From the NCBI GenBank assembly GCA_002077065.1, contig NAJO01000013.1, forward strand, positions 682,001 to 746,000: DNA of 64,000 nt, read 5' to 3'. Source of the DNA: Cryoendolithus antarcticus (taxonomy: Eukaryota > Ascomycota > Dothideomycetes > Cladosporiales > Cladosporiaceae). Positions 9,932 to 21,400 of the stretch are shown here, piece by piece (positions within the stretch are counted from its first letter, which is position 1; every line of letters starts with the position of its first letter). A program made the translations under genes and the position numbers. The notes below the pieces were generated by a model. That model made no database searches, was not told the origin of the DNA, and saw only the letters and a program-made list of their open reading frames with translations.

Positions 9932-12900
9932 ACCACGGCGACGATCTTCTATCGTCCCCTTCAATTCGTCGATGAACTCCCTTCCTAGCCATGCGAGCTC
10001 CTTAATTCTGTGCTTCTCAGCCCAAGTAGAGAGCACTCTTAGTCCCCATAGCTCATCTGCTCCCCCCATTTCCACAGCCTTACGCAACGCCAGTCTGGCA
10101 TCTACGACCGTGCTCTGCTCGTCCAGCGCCACTGAACTCCTCGGGTCATTCGGCAGGATGAGCTCAATATCCGCTTTGTCGATCTGGTCTCGTAGGGAAG
10201 GCAGATTAAAGATCCAGTCCCAGAGCTGAGGTCCAAAACTTGGTGCCGAAGGAGGCGTAGAGAGCGCAGCAAGGGTAGTCGTAAAGGTACCCGTATGCGC
10301 CTCAGCTGCAGGGCAGCGACGCATGGTAATTGTCTGGTTCTTGCGGAAAGACTCAAGGTGAGCTGGATTGGAGACAAAGTCGAGCGTTATGGGCCAGTAT
10401 CCCGGATCCGTTGATTTGATCTTGGCAATCGCCGCCAGATCCGGTAGTAAGCACGGCGCTCGAAGCACTCTATCTTCGCCAGACCTCAGCGTAAGCAGCA
10501 GCGGCATAGCAATCGGCCTCCCAGTGTCGATATCTTCAACGACTATACACCGCTTCTCCGCAGCAAACACCCAGAAATGCCTCAGCGCCTGCAAATGCAC
10601 GCGATTATCCTGCACATCCGTCAGGAAGATCGGGTAGAAAGCCGCTATCATACTCGCCACTGCCATATCACTCGTACCCAGTGTATACGTGCCGCCTCCA
10701 AGAAACAGAGTGCCGATTGCCATATGCGCTGCTAGATGACTGCCATAAGGGGTGTCCGCATCGGTCTTGCCGTGAAGTCGACGCAGGTAGCGGAACGTTA
10801 TTAAGTCGCCTGTGCCGGCCATGACGGTCGCCGCGGCGAGAGCGATGACGTCTATGCAGCGCCGCAGCGCCGAGCGCGCGAGCCTGCCGTCGTAGTAGTA
10901 AGCTTCTCCAGTGCCGCGGACAAACCAGAAGACGTCCAGAAGCGCAAGGATCTCCGCGCGCGCAGGAATATAACCCGTGCCTGCGTACTTGAGGGAGAGG
11001 GCCCACGCGAGGCCCGTAGCGATGTTGTAGAAAGGGACGTCGTTGCTCTGAAGGCTACTGCGGGCGGGGAGGTGCATTGAGGCGAGCTTGCGTTTGTAGC
11101 AGGCGGGAAGATTAGCTTCGAGCCAGGAAGACTGGTTGGCTGTAGTACCACGCGCTTCGATACCATCCCACAGGATAAGGTGTTTCGCCATTGTACGCAG
11201 CATGAGCATGTCTGGGCGGACATGGTCGAACTGCGCTTCGGTATCTGGAACGTCTACGCGGCGGGCCATGGCGCGGTCGTTGGACTTCATGAATACCAGC
11301 GCTATGGCAATAATGGCACCGGCTGTGGCTTTGTCAAAGACGTGGACTGCGTGCACTGGTCTCGGACCCACAGCGACGTTGAGCAAGCGCTCTGGTAGGC
11401 GCATACCGTGTAGTCCGCGGAGATCCTTGCCCTTGGCCAGGTTAATGAATCCAAGTGCCAGTCCAGCCGCTAGGCGATACGACTCGTCTCGCAGCCCGTC
11501 CGGGCCACTGTCCAGGTCTTCCACGTCCATAATCTCGATTTCATGCAGCATGATCTCGCTCATTCGCCGATGCTGTGTGTTGTAGTACAGCAAACCGATG
11601 CCCATAAGCCCACCCGTCTGCGTCATGGGACTGACGTTCAGCTCCGCAGCCCCTGGCGGCAGCATTTTCGTTATGTGCACACTCAGCATCCTCGTGACGA
11701 GACTGTCCATAGTACCCATCCAGCTTGCCGAGATTCCAAGCAGCAAGCCAACGGAGGTCATCGTATGCTTCGGCGTGAGGTACTTGAAGCTCAGCCACTT
11801 CGCCAAATGCCGGAGATGCCCATTTAGTCCCAAAGCCAACAACAGACCCGCATGTCTGTTCGTGAGGTCGTTAGGCTTGTTGAACATAAGCCAGCTCGTA
11901 TCAATCCCCTCCGCACCCTTGGAGATTCTCAGCCCCGAACTTACACCAGCGTGGAAGTAAGCCCAATTGACCTTCTCCTCCGTCAATCTGCTTCGATCAA
12001 TTGTAACAGTTTGACCCATGGGCTGCATTATGCAGCTCGAGCTGAATCCAGGTAGAGCATACCGCTCCGTCAGCAAGGGCGCTTGGGAGTCGAAATGAAG
12101 CATCCCATCCCCAGTAGGCAGGGCGATCATTCGCGCTGTGACCCATTGCATCACTTTCTGCTGTTGCTCAAGATGGAAGGCGTCGGACCAGTCAGGCTGT
12201 TTGGGACAGGATGCCAGTTGAATGGAGTTGAAGTGCATGAGCGAGGTTGCTTCTACCAAGCGGCGGTCTTCGTGGAACAGCAGACTCGAGATCGTGTGGC
12301 GGGAGGCTTCGCGGGTGAGTGTTGGGTGAGCAGGATGGTCGAATGCATGTAAGATGCTTTGCAGGTCACGGGAAGGTGATGGATTGATATTGTGCGGTGT
12401 TGTAGTCATTGAGCTGCTGCGACTGTCTGAGCTGGCAAGATCAAGATCAGAGCGTCCGACTAGACGTAGCAGCTTCGATGGCCAGGTAGTCGGCGGCTGC
12501 TTCTCGCAACACGCAATCGCTTCCCGGAATGGCGCTGCAATCGCGATAGGCAACGTCTCAAACATCGCGCTGTCGACTTCATGCTCGGCGGCGATCTCGA
12601 CGATCCTGGCGGCAGCAATGCTCATGCCCTGAGTGGCTTCCATCACACGGGCTAGCGCAGCGATGCGCGGTGTCATCTTCGCTGCCGCGTGGTCGAAAGC
12701 CTTCGAGACGGCATTTTCACGATGAAGCTGACTCACTACAGTCAAAGAAGGATACCTCTCGATCCATCCATGCTTCAGTGAGTGCTCGATCCACTCGTAA
12801 ACCCCAACAGGCTCGTCCATGATGCCCAGTGTCACTGAAACGACACTACTCGACTGCACGACTGCATGCTCAACGCCGTCTAGCTCTGAGGATAGATAGC

Positions 12901-15787
12901 GCCGCGGCTGCACGCTCCAAGCATCGAGTCCGAGCCAAGTCCCGAGCTGAGCGATGATAGGAGTCAATTGACGTGAGCGAGAGGCGGTAAAGATGTTCAG
13001 CTTCTGCTCTTCGGAGAAAATGTGCAGTCCGAGCATGAGCTTGCTGATGGCGTCAGTATCGACTTGCGCAAGCTGAGGAAACTCAGGTGCTTCGCCTGCA
13101 CCCAGAACAAGCTCAATAGCTAGCGTCGTAGCAAGCGGCAGAAGCTGGTCCTTGATCTTCGGCGCTGTGGTCACAGCAGACGTGTCTGGCCGTGGCAGCC
13201 AAGCCCAAGCTGGGCCGCTACCTACCTGTGCCAGTAAGGCTTGGATTTGTAAGTCGAGAGCGGATGCTGACGATCTGTCCTTACTCGCCGCCCCTCTTCG
13301 CATGAGCAGAGAAGCCCGAGTCTTCTCATCGACGAGCGTAACGGCAGAAGAGAGTATGGTAGCCGTCAGCGCCACCCAATTGGCATCTGCCATCGTCTCT
13401 GACACATAAGGTGTAGATGCTGCCATGCGCGCATACGCTCTACACCACACGGACTGCAATCTACAGTCCACCTGGTCATGCAACAGCAGCTGACAAGCGT
13501 GAAGCACATCTTCGACAAAGCAGTCGCTTGGCGAGAATCCTAGCTCTCGTCGATGGAGTGTGCTATCGACTGCCACTTCGTCGAAAGAACCGAATGCACC
13601 TGCATGAGCCAGCTTGACCATCTCGGGAGCAGGCATAGTGCGATTCCTGCCAATATCCTTGTCCAATCCTCGCAACCCAGGGAGCACTTCCAGCGGGTCT
13701 GAGAATCTGTAAGGAGTCGTCTTGGGAATCGAAATTGTTGTAGTATTGAGTGGCGAGAGAAGGATGCCTTGTGGGTGCAGCAAGACGGCTTGGGATCGTC
13801 CGTTACACAATTTGATGATGTCTTTGCACTGTGCCGTCGTAGTCACTTTGGTAACGATGGGTATACTGATGCGTGGTGAAGCAGTCTGATCTGCCCATAC
13901 AGATCGGTCTTTCACGTCCATGAGCAGGCTCGTGAGCTCGTTTGTAGCTTGATCGACGACATATAACCCGAGCTTGCGGTCTTCAGTATTGGATGAAGGA
14001 AGTCGCTCGCATAGTGTCGCGATTTTCAGCCTTGTAGCCAGACCGTCCGGGACCATTGGTTGCTGCGACAACTTCGAGGGAAGCGTATGCACCCTCCGTA
14101 CGAGCAGCTCTCGTCTATAGCCTTCATCCAGGCTGCCGAACACACTTTCGGCGCTGGCGACCTCGTACGCGCTCCTGACAAGCGTGAGTATGGCTTCGAC
14201 ACCCTGCTCGCCGTTGCTAGCGTCGAAGTCAAGGTCGATACTCATGGTGTCCTCATCGACTCCAATGCTGCGACCGTACACACTACCTGGCGTCGAGCCG
14301 CGACTCCTCCTAGCTCCGAAGCTGTGCCGCTCGTTGTGAGGCCCAAACGAAGGCTGTCGCTTTCCAGGCTTCGACGCAAAGCTAGCTGTAGTCGTGTTCG
14401 GTCCAGCCACATCACTTCTCGATACCAGCGAGCTGATCCGTCGGTTGTCTCGCGCAGGCTGTTGAGATCCTATGGGCTGGAAGTCAGGATCCATCTGCGA
14501 CGCCATCGCCTCTTCATCCTCCTGCCGCGTGGGTCTCCGATGGGAGGCTGATCGAGTGTTGTGTGCCGGTGGAGCATCATTGGGAAGCTGTAGTGAGGCA
14601 CCCGGGGCAAAGCTCTCGCGTCCGCCTTCGCGCGGTCGGACAAGAGGGGTGTCTGCGCCAGCTGCAAGGCTGCCACTGAGGAAGGAGCTGCGACGACGAG
14701 CTTTCCTGGCTTTGTGGTCGGTGCGACGCTTAATCAGAGAGGCGAGGGAAGTCTCTTCAATATACCAGCCATGCCAGATTGTGATTTGGTTGGTGTTGGA
14801 ATTGACAGTGACGAGCAGCATAAGTGGACTGCTTTTGCCATCACGTCGGTCGACCAGCTCGTCCTCGGCAGAGACATAGACCAAAGACTCGGATCTATCG
14901 AGTAGCTCGAATGCTACGCTGCTACTCTCCGAGTTCGTGCTGATTCGTGGCTTGTACTGACGAATCGTCTCGGCAACAGTCCCAAGCTCAGCGAGTGGAG
15001 TTGTGAGCGTGTATAATGCAGCTGTATCTTGGTCTTCGTCACGGTCCGACGAGCCAAAGACTTGATCGAAAAGTCTACTCAATCCATCACCAGCTCCACC
15101 AGCACCGGCTCCCAGTGGCGACGGACGGAGTGGCTGCGCGCCAGCAAAACTTCGGTTGAGAGTAGGCGATAGCTGGTAGGAGGCTGTTGGCTGCAGCTGC
15201 GATGAGAAGAACGAGTTCTGTGGAGGTGCGGGCACTTTTGGCGAGGGAAGGTCCTGAACAGATGACTGAGTGGCGAACCTTCGTTGAAGCAAGATGCCAT
15301 TCGGACTTGCAAAAGCCCGCTCAGTCTCGAACGAAAGATCAACAACGTGGTGAGAGCCTTGTAGGAAGTAGATATGTGCTTTCGTCTTGAGGATGACTAC
15401 AAGAGCTCGTTCGCTGTCGACTTGGGAGGCTGAGTACTCGTCTGCCGATTCGTCTCCTTGGACAGCGTCCTGCCCATCTTGTCGAAGCTCCTGCTTAGCT
15501 CTCGCCTTTGATTTCGCCGAGTTTGCGAATCTCGTCAACAATGCCTGCCGGACATCCTCTCCCTCAAGGTCGAAGCGATAGATCTCCTTCACAGACTTTC
15601 CCTGCGACAAGACTACGCAGTCTTTCGTGTACAAAACTTCCTCTTCGACCTGTCCATTCTCTCCTTTGACTGCATAGGTCTCCCATTGGTATAGCTCTTT
15701 CTTCGGGTCTGAAGGGAGAAGTTCTTCGAAAACGAGATATGGCAAGCCTACCGGCGTACGGATGCCGAGCGATTTGACCTGGGCCAT
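9917..15787 (-). CDS. APC1: Anaphase-promoting complex subunit 1 (Apc1/BimE/Cut4)
   Basis: Apc1 is the largest scaffold subunit of the APC/C ubiquitin ligase that drives anaphase and mitotic exit in the nucleus. A single exon encodes 1956 residues from ATG 15787, close to fungal BimE length. The N-terminal ~500 residues form the beta-propeller-like region (AELGTVAETIRQYKPRIS and long Ser-rich loops). A middle helical domain follows. From about residue 1310 proteasome/cyclosome repeats appear (GLLLALGLNGHLRHLAKWLS, GGLMGIGLLYYNTQHRRMSE, LAAGLALGFINLAKGKD). The C-terminus carries LLTLRSGEDRVLRAPCLLPD, typical of Apc1. Ser/Pro-rich loops around residues 370-490 are the likely place of mitotic phosphorylation. 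Intact. It shares a short promoter region with the divergent Nup37-like gene. Confidence 0.93.
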   Translation of the reverse strand: MAQVKSLGIRTPVGLPYLVFEELLPSDPKKELYQWETYAVKGENGQVEEEVLYTKDCVVLSQGKSVKEIYRFDLEGEDVRQALLTRFANSAKSKARAKQELRQDGQDAVQGDESADEYSASQVDSERALVVILKTKAHIYFLQGSHHVVDLSFETERAFASPNGILLQRRFATQSSVQDLPSPKVPAPPQNSFFSSQLQPTASYQLSPTLNRSFAGAQPLRPSPLGAGAGGAGDGLSRLFDQVFGSSDRDEDQDTAALYTLTTPLAELGTVAETIRQYKPRISTNSESSSVAFELLDRSESLVYVSAEDELVDRRDGKSSPLMLLVTVNSNTNQITIWHGWYIEETSLASLIKRRTDHKARKARRRSSFLSGSLAAGADTPLVRPREGGRESFAPGASLQLPNDAPPAHNTRSASHRRPTRQEDEEAMASQMDPDFQPIGSQQPARDNRRISSLVSRSDVAGPNTTTASFASKPGKRQPSFGPHNERHSFGARRSRGSTPGSVYGRSIGVDEDTMSIDLDFDASNGEQGVEAILTLVRSAYEVASAESVFGSLDEGYRRELLVRRVHTLPSKLSQQPMVPDGLATRLKIATLCERLPSSNTEDRKLGLYVVDQATNELTSLLMDVKDRSVWADQTASPRISIPIVTKVTTTAQCKDIIKLCNGRSQAVLLHPQGILLSPLNTTTISIPKTTPYRFSDPLEVLPGLRGLDKDIGRNRTMPAPEMVKLAHAGAFGSFDEVAVDSTLHRRELGFSPSDCFVEDVLHACQLLLHDQVDCRLQSVWCRAYARMAASTPYVSETMADANWVALTATILSSAVTLVDEKTRASLLMRRGAASKDRSSASALDLQIQALLAQVGSGPAWAWLPRPDTSAVTTAPKIKDQLLPLATTLAIELVLGAGEAPEFPQLAQVDTDAISKLMLGLHIFSEEQKLNIFTASRSRQLTPIIAQLGTWLGLDAWSVQPRRYLSSELDGVEHAVVQSSSVVSVTLGIMDEPVGVYEWIEHSLKHGWIERYPSLTVVSQLHRENAVSKAFDHAAAKMTPRIAALARVMEATQGMSIAAARIVEIAAEHEVDSAMFETLPIAIAAPFREAIACCEKQPPTTWPSKLLRLVGRSDLDLASSDSRSSSMTTTPHNINPSPSRDLQSILHAFDHPAHPTLTREASRHTISSLLFHEDRRLVEATSLMHFNSIQLASCPKQPDWSDAFHLEQQQKVMQWVTARMIALPTGDGMLHFDSQAPLLTERYALPGFSSSCIMQPMGQTVTIDRSRLTEEKVNWAYFHAGVSSGLRISKGAEGIDTSWLMFNKPNDLTNRHAGLLLALGLNGHLRHLAKWLSFKYLTPKHTMTSVGLLLGISASWMGTMDSLVTRMLSVHITKMLPPGAAELNVSPMTQTGGLMGIGLLYYNTQHRRMSEIMLHEIEIMDVEDLDSGPDGLRDESYRLAAGLALGFINLAKGKDLRGLHGMRLPERLLNVAVGPRPVHAVHVFDKATAGAIIAIALVFMKSNDRAMARRVDVPDTEAQFDHVRPDMLMLRTMAKHLILWDGIEARGTTANQSSWLEANLPACYKRKLASMHLPARSSLQSNDVPFYNIATGLAWALSLKYAGTGYIPARAEILALLDVFWFVRGTGEAYYYDGRLARSALRRCIDVIALAAATVMAGTGDLITFRYLRRLHGKTDADTPYGSHLAAHMAIGTLFLGGGTYTLGTSDMAVASMIAAFYPIFLTDVQDNRVHLQALRHFWVFAAEKRCIVVEDIDTGRPIAMPLLLTLRSGEDRVLRAPCLLPDLAAIAKIKSTDPGYWPITLDFVSNPAHLESFRKNQTITMRRCPAAEAHTGTFTTTLAALSTPPSAPSFGPQLWDWIFNLPSLRDQIDKADIELILPNDPRSSVALDEQSTVVDARLALRKAVEMGGADELWGLRVLSTWAEKHRIKELAWLGREFIDELKGTIEDRRRGLVAD

Positions 15788-15998
15788 ATCGAGCTCGTAA
15801 GTAGCTTCGTGATGAGCATTTCGCCTTGCACACCTCCAAACTCCTTGTGTACTTCATATGTAGGTGTTGTATTCGAGGTAGTTACTATATTGAAGACGCG
15901 TCCATCACTGTAGTCGCGTCTTGAAATGTGCTCGGCCCAAATAAGCTGCACCACCACTGCACTTTACCTTACCTCACATCACAAGCATGTTACATCAC
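15788..15998. promoter_or_regulatory. Short bidirectional promoter region, APC1 / Nup37-like
   Basis: Only 211 bp separate the two divergent ATGs, so core promoters must overlap. No motif was identified with confidence. Confidence 0.45.
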
Positions 15999-17890
15999 AT
16001 GGCGCCACGGTATGATCGCGACGAGGCATCGTCCTCATTGTCAAAGCCGAAAGTCACCAAGAGAGAGCGCAAGATACAGCTCACGTGAGTGCTCCTGCTT
16101 GACCTCACCTCCAGCTTCACTAAAGAAGCCCTAGCTACGACCTTCCACATCGCATTCGCTGCGCCGCCATATACCCCGTTTCCGCTCCCAACGGCTCCAC
16201 TGTGATCCTCTACGGCCATGACAGAGGTCTCCGCGTCCTGTGGCGGGGCGGGCGGCGCATCAAGGCTGCGTCAAGACCACCGCCTCCCGCGAACAATGCC
16301 AACGACGTGATCATGATAGACGATAGTGACGATGAGCCTGCAGCACCGCCTCCAGCGCCAACGGTCGAGTTCGAGAATGACGAAGAGGAGCTGGACGAGG
16401 AGACTCCCTATCAGAGCATTGTGCAGGAAATGGACATTGTACTCGGCAGTCCAGTCCTGCATCTCGCTATCCCATCACTTCCGCCCGACGCCAAGCAGCG
16501 TCTGGAGCTGAAGGACACAATCGTAGTTACTATCTATACATCCAACGGAGAAGTGAGCCTGCTGAAGATACCACTCGCGCCACCTCGAGACTCCCAGGAG
16601 AGCGGACGCACATTAGCTGACAGGCGATTCCGTATGCAAGCCGGCAAGACGCTCGTACGGGGTCTTGCAATGAAGCTAGTCCCACACGGAAGTGAAACTA
16701 CATCGAGTTCGAACAGGAATGCGCCATCAGAGGAGCTGCTGATTGCGGCCGTCTCGGACGCCTTGTTTCTCTGGCGCGTACCGATTCAGTACGAGCGCTT
16801 CAAGCTTTCACGGGCCACACAGCAGACAGTACCGCTGCTCCATAGAGCCGTGTCCCTATCGTTTCTCCCTTCTGCAAGCTCAGTGAAGCTGCTGCTCACA
16901 GACGTATCGGGCACCGCGCGAATATACGATCCATTAGCTCTTGTGAACTTGCCCGAGGGCTTCACTGGGGCGATACTTCCTTCAGATATCGGAACATGGG
17001 TCTTTGCTTACCATGCTCCATATCATTCATCTCCGTCAGGATCTGGCACTGCTATCGGACCACTTGCACGCAAGAAGCTTCTCGCCACGGCGTGTGTACT
17101 GGAAGGTCGTGCAATATTCGCGCTTCTCGAGGACGGTCAGTGGGGTATGTGGGACTCCAGCGGTGCTACGCAGTCGACTAAGAAAATTAATGACTTTGCT
17201 GTCGATGGCTACCTCACTACAGCACCTACAGCCGAATCGCAGAACACATTACAACCTCGCAAAGCACTGTCTAAGCTCAATCCCATGACACCAAACACCC
17301 GCAAGTTGAAGTCAGAAGCACTTTTCACCGGTCCGACGGCGACTCCAGGCAATGTGGCTCGTGGCGGCATCTCCGTCTCCAGCACCAACACCGCCAACGG
17401 CCAAGCGGTCGAGAGCGTCGTGCTTTGGTTCAATGGTGATCTCTACACCATCCCGAACATGCAGCAGTTCTGGCAGCGCTCTACAAATGCTACGAACGCA
17501 GCTGGTACCGGCACTCTCGGAAATTCCCACGCGCCGGGCCTCACTCATATGCCTAGCATACCCTTGCTCAATGAGTCTATCACCTCCATCTCTCAATTCC
17601 TCCCAAGCTCTGCTAGCAACAGCCTTGGACAGATGAATACGACGCGCGACCTGCTCCTCTCGGCAGAGCATCGCTTCATTATCCAACAATCCACTGCAAC
17701 GCCAGCTGGCAAGCAAGGCGTTGGGAGGCAGCTGTTCGCGTCGCAGGCTAATGCAGCCGCTGCTCCAGTGACCAAGGAGCGCGATCGGAAACTATTGGGG
17801 ACCGGAGATCTGGATCTGAACGGCGTCGACAGGATGCTAGACTCCATGGCGCGTGACGACAGACCAAGGAAAGTGGGGTTTGCTGCTTAA
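15999..17890 (+). CDS. WD40-like beta-propeller protein, probable nucleoporin Nup37
   Basis: Two exons, 15999-16084 and 16135-17890, about 613 residues. Intron 16085-16134 has a GTGAGT donor, a CTAAA branch and a CTAG acceptor, and joins KIQL to TYDLPHRIRCAAIYPV. Propeller-like strands follow: STVILYGHDRGLRVLWRGG, LLIAAVSDALFLWRVPI, LLLTDVSGTARIYDP, IFALLEDGQWGMWDSSG. The N-terminal third contains an acidic loop (MIDDSDDEP), and the C-terminal part, with RDLLLSAEHRFII and GVDRMLDSMARDDRPRKVGF, is conserved-looking. I associate this layout with fungal Nup37, a Nup84-complex subunit, but without a search this is a moderate call; it could be another propeller protein. An in-frame ATG at 15987 would add MLHH. 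Confidence 0.55.
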
Positions 17891-18452
17891 GCGACGCGAT
17901 GATACCAAGATACCCCGAAGCCGCGCAATGGCGCTGCACACGCATTTCTCCGCCTAACTTCTCTCCACCTTCATGGCCAAGTATACAAAGCTCACCTTTC
18001 TCAGTCCTTATTCGCTTCCCTTCGTATCCCTTCACTCACGCTTTCTCCTCCTGTGCAAAGCACAACGTCCCCACCACCCTTCGCGCAGCAAGGTAGAGCA
18101 CCTCCACTCAAGTTCCATGAGATCTGCTCAGTATTCCGCGCGATACATCAACACCCTTCTCTCCATGCTCGCAAGAGCGTGCTTCTGACGAAGACTCTGC
18201 AGTTCCCACCTCCTACGGGATCAAAGGTGAAGAGAATCGCCTGAGAGAGGTAAGGAGACCAACGAGCTTCCTGCGTAGCTGGTGCTGACCTCAAGGGGTG
18301 GCTATCCCTGGTCGGAGGGGGGGTGTGGGCACTAGCGGGCGGGGAAGGGGTTGGTACATTTTAACATGGTATATGGAGGTGTAGATGACGGGAGAAGAGG
18401 CTCTATGCGGCTAGGTGCAACACGTAGGACCAGCCGTCCAGGACTACCTAGC
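17891..18452. other. Convergent 3' intergenic region
   Basis: About 560 bp between two convergent genes. Contains both 3' ends. Short open frames here have no supporting features, and a G-rich run at 18310-18350 is the only compositional feature. Confidence 0.45.
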
Positions 18453-21400
18453 TCAAGCCTTCATACCCCAAGGTAGGGCCTCCCTACTCGTCGCCAATTC
18501 GCGTCCAGTGCCTCGCCCACTATCAGTAGGTTCAGGCGCTCCTCTGCGTTCAGCGTCCATAAGCATACCCTCGAGCAGGTCTGGCTTTGCGCTCCGTCGA
18601 CCATCGCTGAGACCTATAGCCTTGCGCGGTCCAAACGCGCTTGACGAGAACGAGCTCTGCACTCTGCGTATCGGCGTTGCGGTCGCGGCGTCCGCTGACT
18701 CTATCTCCTTGGGCGGATTGTCAAGGTCGGAGGTTGGCTTGGGGAAGTCCTGCTGTTCGACGGTGGCATGGTCGGGGTCGAGATATCGATCACTGACTGC
18801 GCCAGTGGAGCCAAGGTTTGTAATGTAATGCTCTTGGGTCCCATACTTTCCGGGTGACGTCGAAGTTCCATTAGGAGCAACTTGACTTTGCAAATTCGCA
18901 ATTTGAGGCGGGTGTCCTTGCGTCTCATCATCGTCTGCCGCTCGGGCGTGATTCTCTTGGAAGCCGTCATGCCCTAGATCTTGCGAAGTCTGCGCGGCTT
19001 CTTCAGCCACGTCAAGAGTCGAAGCTTCATCGATTGTCAGTTCCTCGGTAGCATCTTCAATGACATCCTGAGCATATCCAGCCCTCGCAGACTCTATAAC
19101 CACGTCTGGCGTGTCTTCGCCGTTCGCAAACATGTCCGCACCGGTCATAGGCTTCACAACCTCCCCAAGCTCTCTATACCCTTGCTGACTATACGCGAGC
19201 GCGCCTTCGTGGAACCCGACTACACTGTCTAATCCTTTGACATGCGATACCTCTCCCACGACGATGACATGATCCCCAAGTGCCACGCACTTCCCCAGAT
19301 CCAGATCAACGCGGATTCTCGCAATCACAGCCCCACGCTGCGTCAACTCCGGCGCCCGGACGCGACTTTTATGGGGCATGAATACGAACACGCCCCGTTT
19401 CTGCAGCTCCAAGAACGGCTCGTGCGCATTTTCGTGCGCCACAGTGAAGGCTTGAGCAATAGCAGCGCCTGCCGGATTTGCGGCCAGGACATGTACCATT
19501 ATTCTTGCAGTCTGCTGCATGGCATCCCAGGTCCGGGAGGGAGTCTTGAGGTTGAAGGATATTAGAGGCTTCGGGTGCATGGTGACAGTGTTAAACGACG
19601 ATACTGTGACGCCGCGGAGGTGTACAAAGTCTTCTGCAGCGCCTGTGGTGTCCGAGGTGCGTGTAGTGATCACGACGACTGGATGGGTGAGCTGCCGCAT
19701 TATCTGCTTGACTGTTGAGCCGAGTTGCTCGTAATCGATCTTAGCTCTCGCGAGCTCACGGTGCTTTTGCGATTCGTTGGCCTGCTTGCTGGACTCCGGA
19801 TCGAGTGAAGACTGTGATGGAGGCACTGGCAAGACAGTGTGCTGTGCATTAAGATCAGTGGTTGCAGGTGATGTTGAATCATTGGAATGCCTTGATGCCC
19901 GATCGTCGGCTGCAGAGCCTGCTGTCATGCCAACGACTGTAGAGCTGGCTGTCGCACTCGGTGGTGGATTCGGCGACATTGCCGCCACATCCTTCCCACT
20001 GGACATGTTGGCTGCGAGCAGCGCCTCTAATCTGTCCAGCCGATCCTGCAACTGCTGGAGATAACTGTCCTGAATGCCGACAGCATGTGGTGTCCGAGAT
20101 TGCCTAGCCGACATCTCTGGTCGTAGCCTTTGTTGAAGCTGTGCGTGAGCCTGCTGCTCGGGAGCATGGCGCAGGCTACTAGTCTCGCTGCTTGTGGATG
20201 GCGACTGCGACTCCGTCGGCCTGAATACTCGCTGACCGCGAGATGAGACGTGACTTACAAGGCGCAGCTGGTCTCGGCCGGCCTCCTTGGGCGTCACCTC
20301 AACATCGTCGGATGACGGTCCCTTGTAGCCCAATATAGCCTTCCGTAGCTCATCCACCTCAGCGAACGTACCCGAGATCACGACCGAAACTAGTGGGTTC
20401 TGATACGCCGTAGCGTTGCTCTCGTTACCACGCCGCGCAGTCACGCGCCCGCCAAGCTTCTTCACCAAGTATTTCAGGTTCTCGCCACGTCTGTTTTCGG
20501 CCTTTCTCCATGACGCAAATGGCACAGCCATTTCTAGCATACGTCCGGTATCCGACTGGAAGCGGGTGACATATTCCCATGCTTTCATGACTTCAAAGGG
20601 GTGTTCTGCGGAAGTTCTGGTCTGTACATCCACCGCGGGAGCAGGCTTAGGCGCATCATCACGCTTGGCTTTAGCTTGCTGCAGATGGTTGCCGGACGAC
20701 ACTGCAAGGCTGCCTTGCACGCCTTTGACTTCTTGCATGCCTAGTACGAAGTCTGTTGCCACTTGCGCTTGTTCGGTCTTGCCAGTGACCAGTACCGAGG
20801 CGACCGATGCATCACGCGTCTCGTCAACCTCTGACCGTGCTACCTCCGACAGCTCGACGTGAGCACCACTTCTACGGGTAATGTAGCCCAGTCCTCCGTA
20901 ACGGTCCATGGCAGACTTTAGATGCTCGGGTCGGATGGCAATCTGCACTGTCACCGTATCTTCCGCAGTTTCGCGTATAGCGAATGTCTGGAACGGCGTT
21001 GCGGACAACGGCTTGGCTGCATGCGTTAATGTCCCATACTTTTCCAGACTTGTGGAGATTCGAGTTTTGGCAAACCGAGGCACTGCAGTCGCTTTTGGAC
21101 TAGTTCTTGAGCTCCGGCGGATAGTGTCAAAGGCGTGAGTGACCGTGTCGTATGTCCCGGACAGGAGTACAGAGTGGAGCGGAATCGAGTCAACATTCAG
21201 AGGCTCATCATCTGGCGGACTGCATCTGATCGATGCATCACGCTCCGTGGCCATGCGCTCAAGACCCGCGCCCCATCTTTTCTCAAGCTGTTGCATACTG
21301 GGTACTGGGACGGCCGTCTGCACAGAGATGTGACAGATCGCTTCATCGCGAGCGCGAACGGCAAAATCCCATGGCTCGAACTCGCGCGCAGGCCAGTCCG